5,395 nt of DNA from an uncultured Oscillibacter sp. (lineage in GTDB: Bacteria > Bacillota_A > Clostridia > Oscillospirales > Oscillospiraceae), in assembly GCA_902462475.1 (NCBI GenBank), contig CABQCB010000136.1, positions 1 to 5,395 on the forward strand, read 5' to 3'. Made by a program: the position numbers and the translations under genes. The notes below the pieces were generated by a model. It did no database searches. It was given only the letters and a program-made list of their open reading frames with translations, and was not told the origin of the DNA. Below are positions 5,181 through 5,395 of the stretch, in pieces; positions within the stretch are counted from its first letter, which is position 1; every line of letters starts with the position of its first letter.

Positions 5181-5209
5181 TTGACATCCTGGTAAAAATT
5201 CTATATAAT
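5181..5209 (+). promoter_or_regulatory. Consensus sigma-A promoter of the tRNA-Pro gene
   Basis: TTGACA (5181-5186) and TATAAT (5204-5209) are both perfect matches, separated by the optimal 17 bases. Transcription should start near 5216, about 8 bases before the mature tRNA. Such strength is typical of stable RNA genes. Its -35 box lies only 3 bases from that of the divergent candidate sigma-E promoter. Confidence 0.93.
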
Positions 5210-5223
5210 TACCGTTGCTGCAT

Positions 5224-5299
5224 CCGGGTGTAGCGCAGTTGGTAGCGCGCATGGTTCGGGTCCATGAGGCCGTGGGTTCGACTCCCGCCACTCGGACCA
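5224..5299 (+). tRNA. tRNA-Pro (anticodon CGG)
   Basis: The 76-base sequence folds as a full cloverleaf. The acceptor stem is CCGGGTG (5224-5230) with CACTCGG (5289-5295), including one G-T pair. The D arm is GCGC-AGTTGGTA-GCGC (5233-5248). The anticodon stem CATGG/CCATG carries the loop TTCGGGT (5255-5261), placing CGG at 5257-5259. The T arm is GTGGG/CCCGC with loop TTCGACT. The discriminator is A5296, and the CCA end is encoded at 5297-5299. U33 and G37 agree with a proline tRNA reading CCG codons. The first acceptor pair C1-G72 is conventional for bacterial proline tRNAs. It is a single-gene unit with its own promoter and terminator. Confidence 0.97.
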
Positions 5300-5334
5300 T
5301 CGGAGTGACCAGATTTGGTCACTCCGATTTTTTT
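5300..5334 (+). terminator. Rho-independent terminator of tRNA-Pro
   Basis: An 11-bp perfect stem (5300-5310 with 5317-5327, TCGGAGTGACC/GGTCACTCCGA) with a 6-base loop is followed by seven T residues (5328-5334). It starts at the base right after the encoded CCA, so the transcript needs little 3' trimming. The remaining bases to the right edge (5335-5395) show no supported feature. Confidence 0.95.
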
Positions 5335-5395
5335 ATTTATGCCGTTATTTTGATGAATCCAAAACCTGACAAACGTGGAGCGGCGGCCTCGTACG

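Noticed and set aside
5116..5187. Upstream extension of the M23 gene to ATG 5187
   Set aside because: It would run through the candidate sigma-E promoter and the tRNA -35 box, whereas ATG 5115 has a strong ribosome binding site six bases upstream.
1..5395. CRISPR arrays, insertion sequences, phage genes or toxin-antitoxin pairs
   Set aside because: I saw no regular short repeats with spacers, no transposase or phage motifs, and no small gene pairs beyond those listed; the only direct repeat found is the lepB paralogue segment.

Overview
The window looks like chromosomal DNA from a GC-rich, endospore-forming member of the Bacillota, class Clostridia; an Oscillospiraceae-type gut bacterium is my best guess. 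The reasons are strong AGGAGG-type ribosome binding sites, small Bacillota-style signal peptidases, the rplS-lepB-rbgA-rnhB gene order, and a gene pair resembling sporulation SpoIVFA/SpoIVFB. All protein genes lie on the minus strand; one tRNA gene points the other way at the right edge. The species assignment is inference.

Right to left (the direction of minus-strand transcription): a tRNA-Pro(CGG) gene on the plus strand (5224-5299) has a perfect consensus sigma-A promoter and a strong terminator. Almost back to back with it is a candidate sigma-E promoter (5148-5177) firing left into a two-gene unit. The first gene encodes a single-pass membrane protein with a C-terminal M23/LytM domain (4183-5115). 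The second, overlapping by 17 bases, encodes an M50 intramembrane metalloprotease (3597-4199). Order, architecture and promoter together suggest SpoIVFA-SpoIVFB, the mother-cell complex that activates pro-sigma-K.

Next comes rplS (ribosomal protein L19, 3116-3457). It has a candidate promoter, a roughly 95-base leader holding a terminator-like hairpin and competing pairings, and a clear terminator after it. Then an extended -10 promoter (3031-3060) starts a tight operon: two tandem type I signal peptidases (2428-3000, 1780-2412), the ribosome-assembly GTPase rbgA (908-1783), a small four-cysteine protein (650-889), rnhB (RNase HII, 19-648), and the first codons of a further gene, by context yraN, running off the left end. 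Gaps are 18 bases or less and several neighbours overlap by 4 bases, implying translational coupling. The operon mixes protein export, large-subunit maturation and nucleic-acid maintenance, as is common next to rplS in Bacillota.

No mobile element, CRISPR array or phage gene is visible. No gene-free stretch exceeds 300 bases. The most interesting points are the probable spoIVFAB operon with its sigma-E-like promoter, the tandem lepB genes that share a nearly identical DNA segment around the catalytic lysine, the possible regulatory leader of rplS, and an RNase HII whose junction-reading GRG motif reads GAG.
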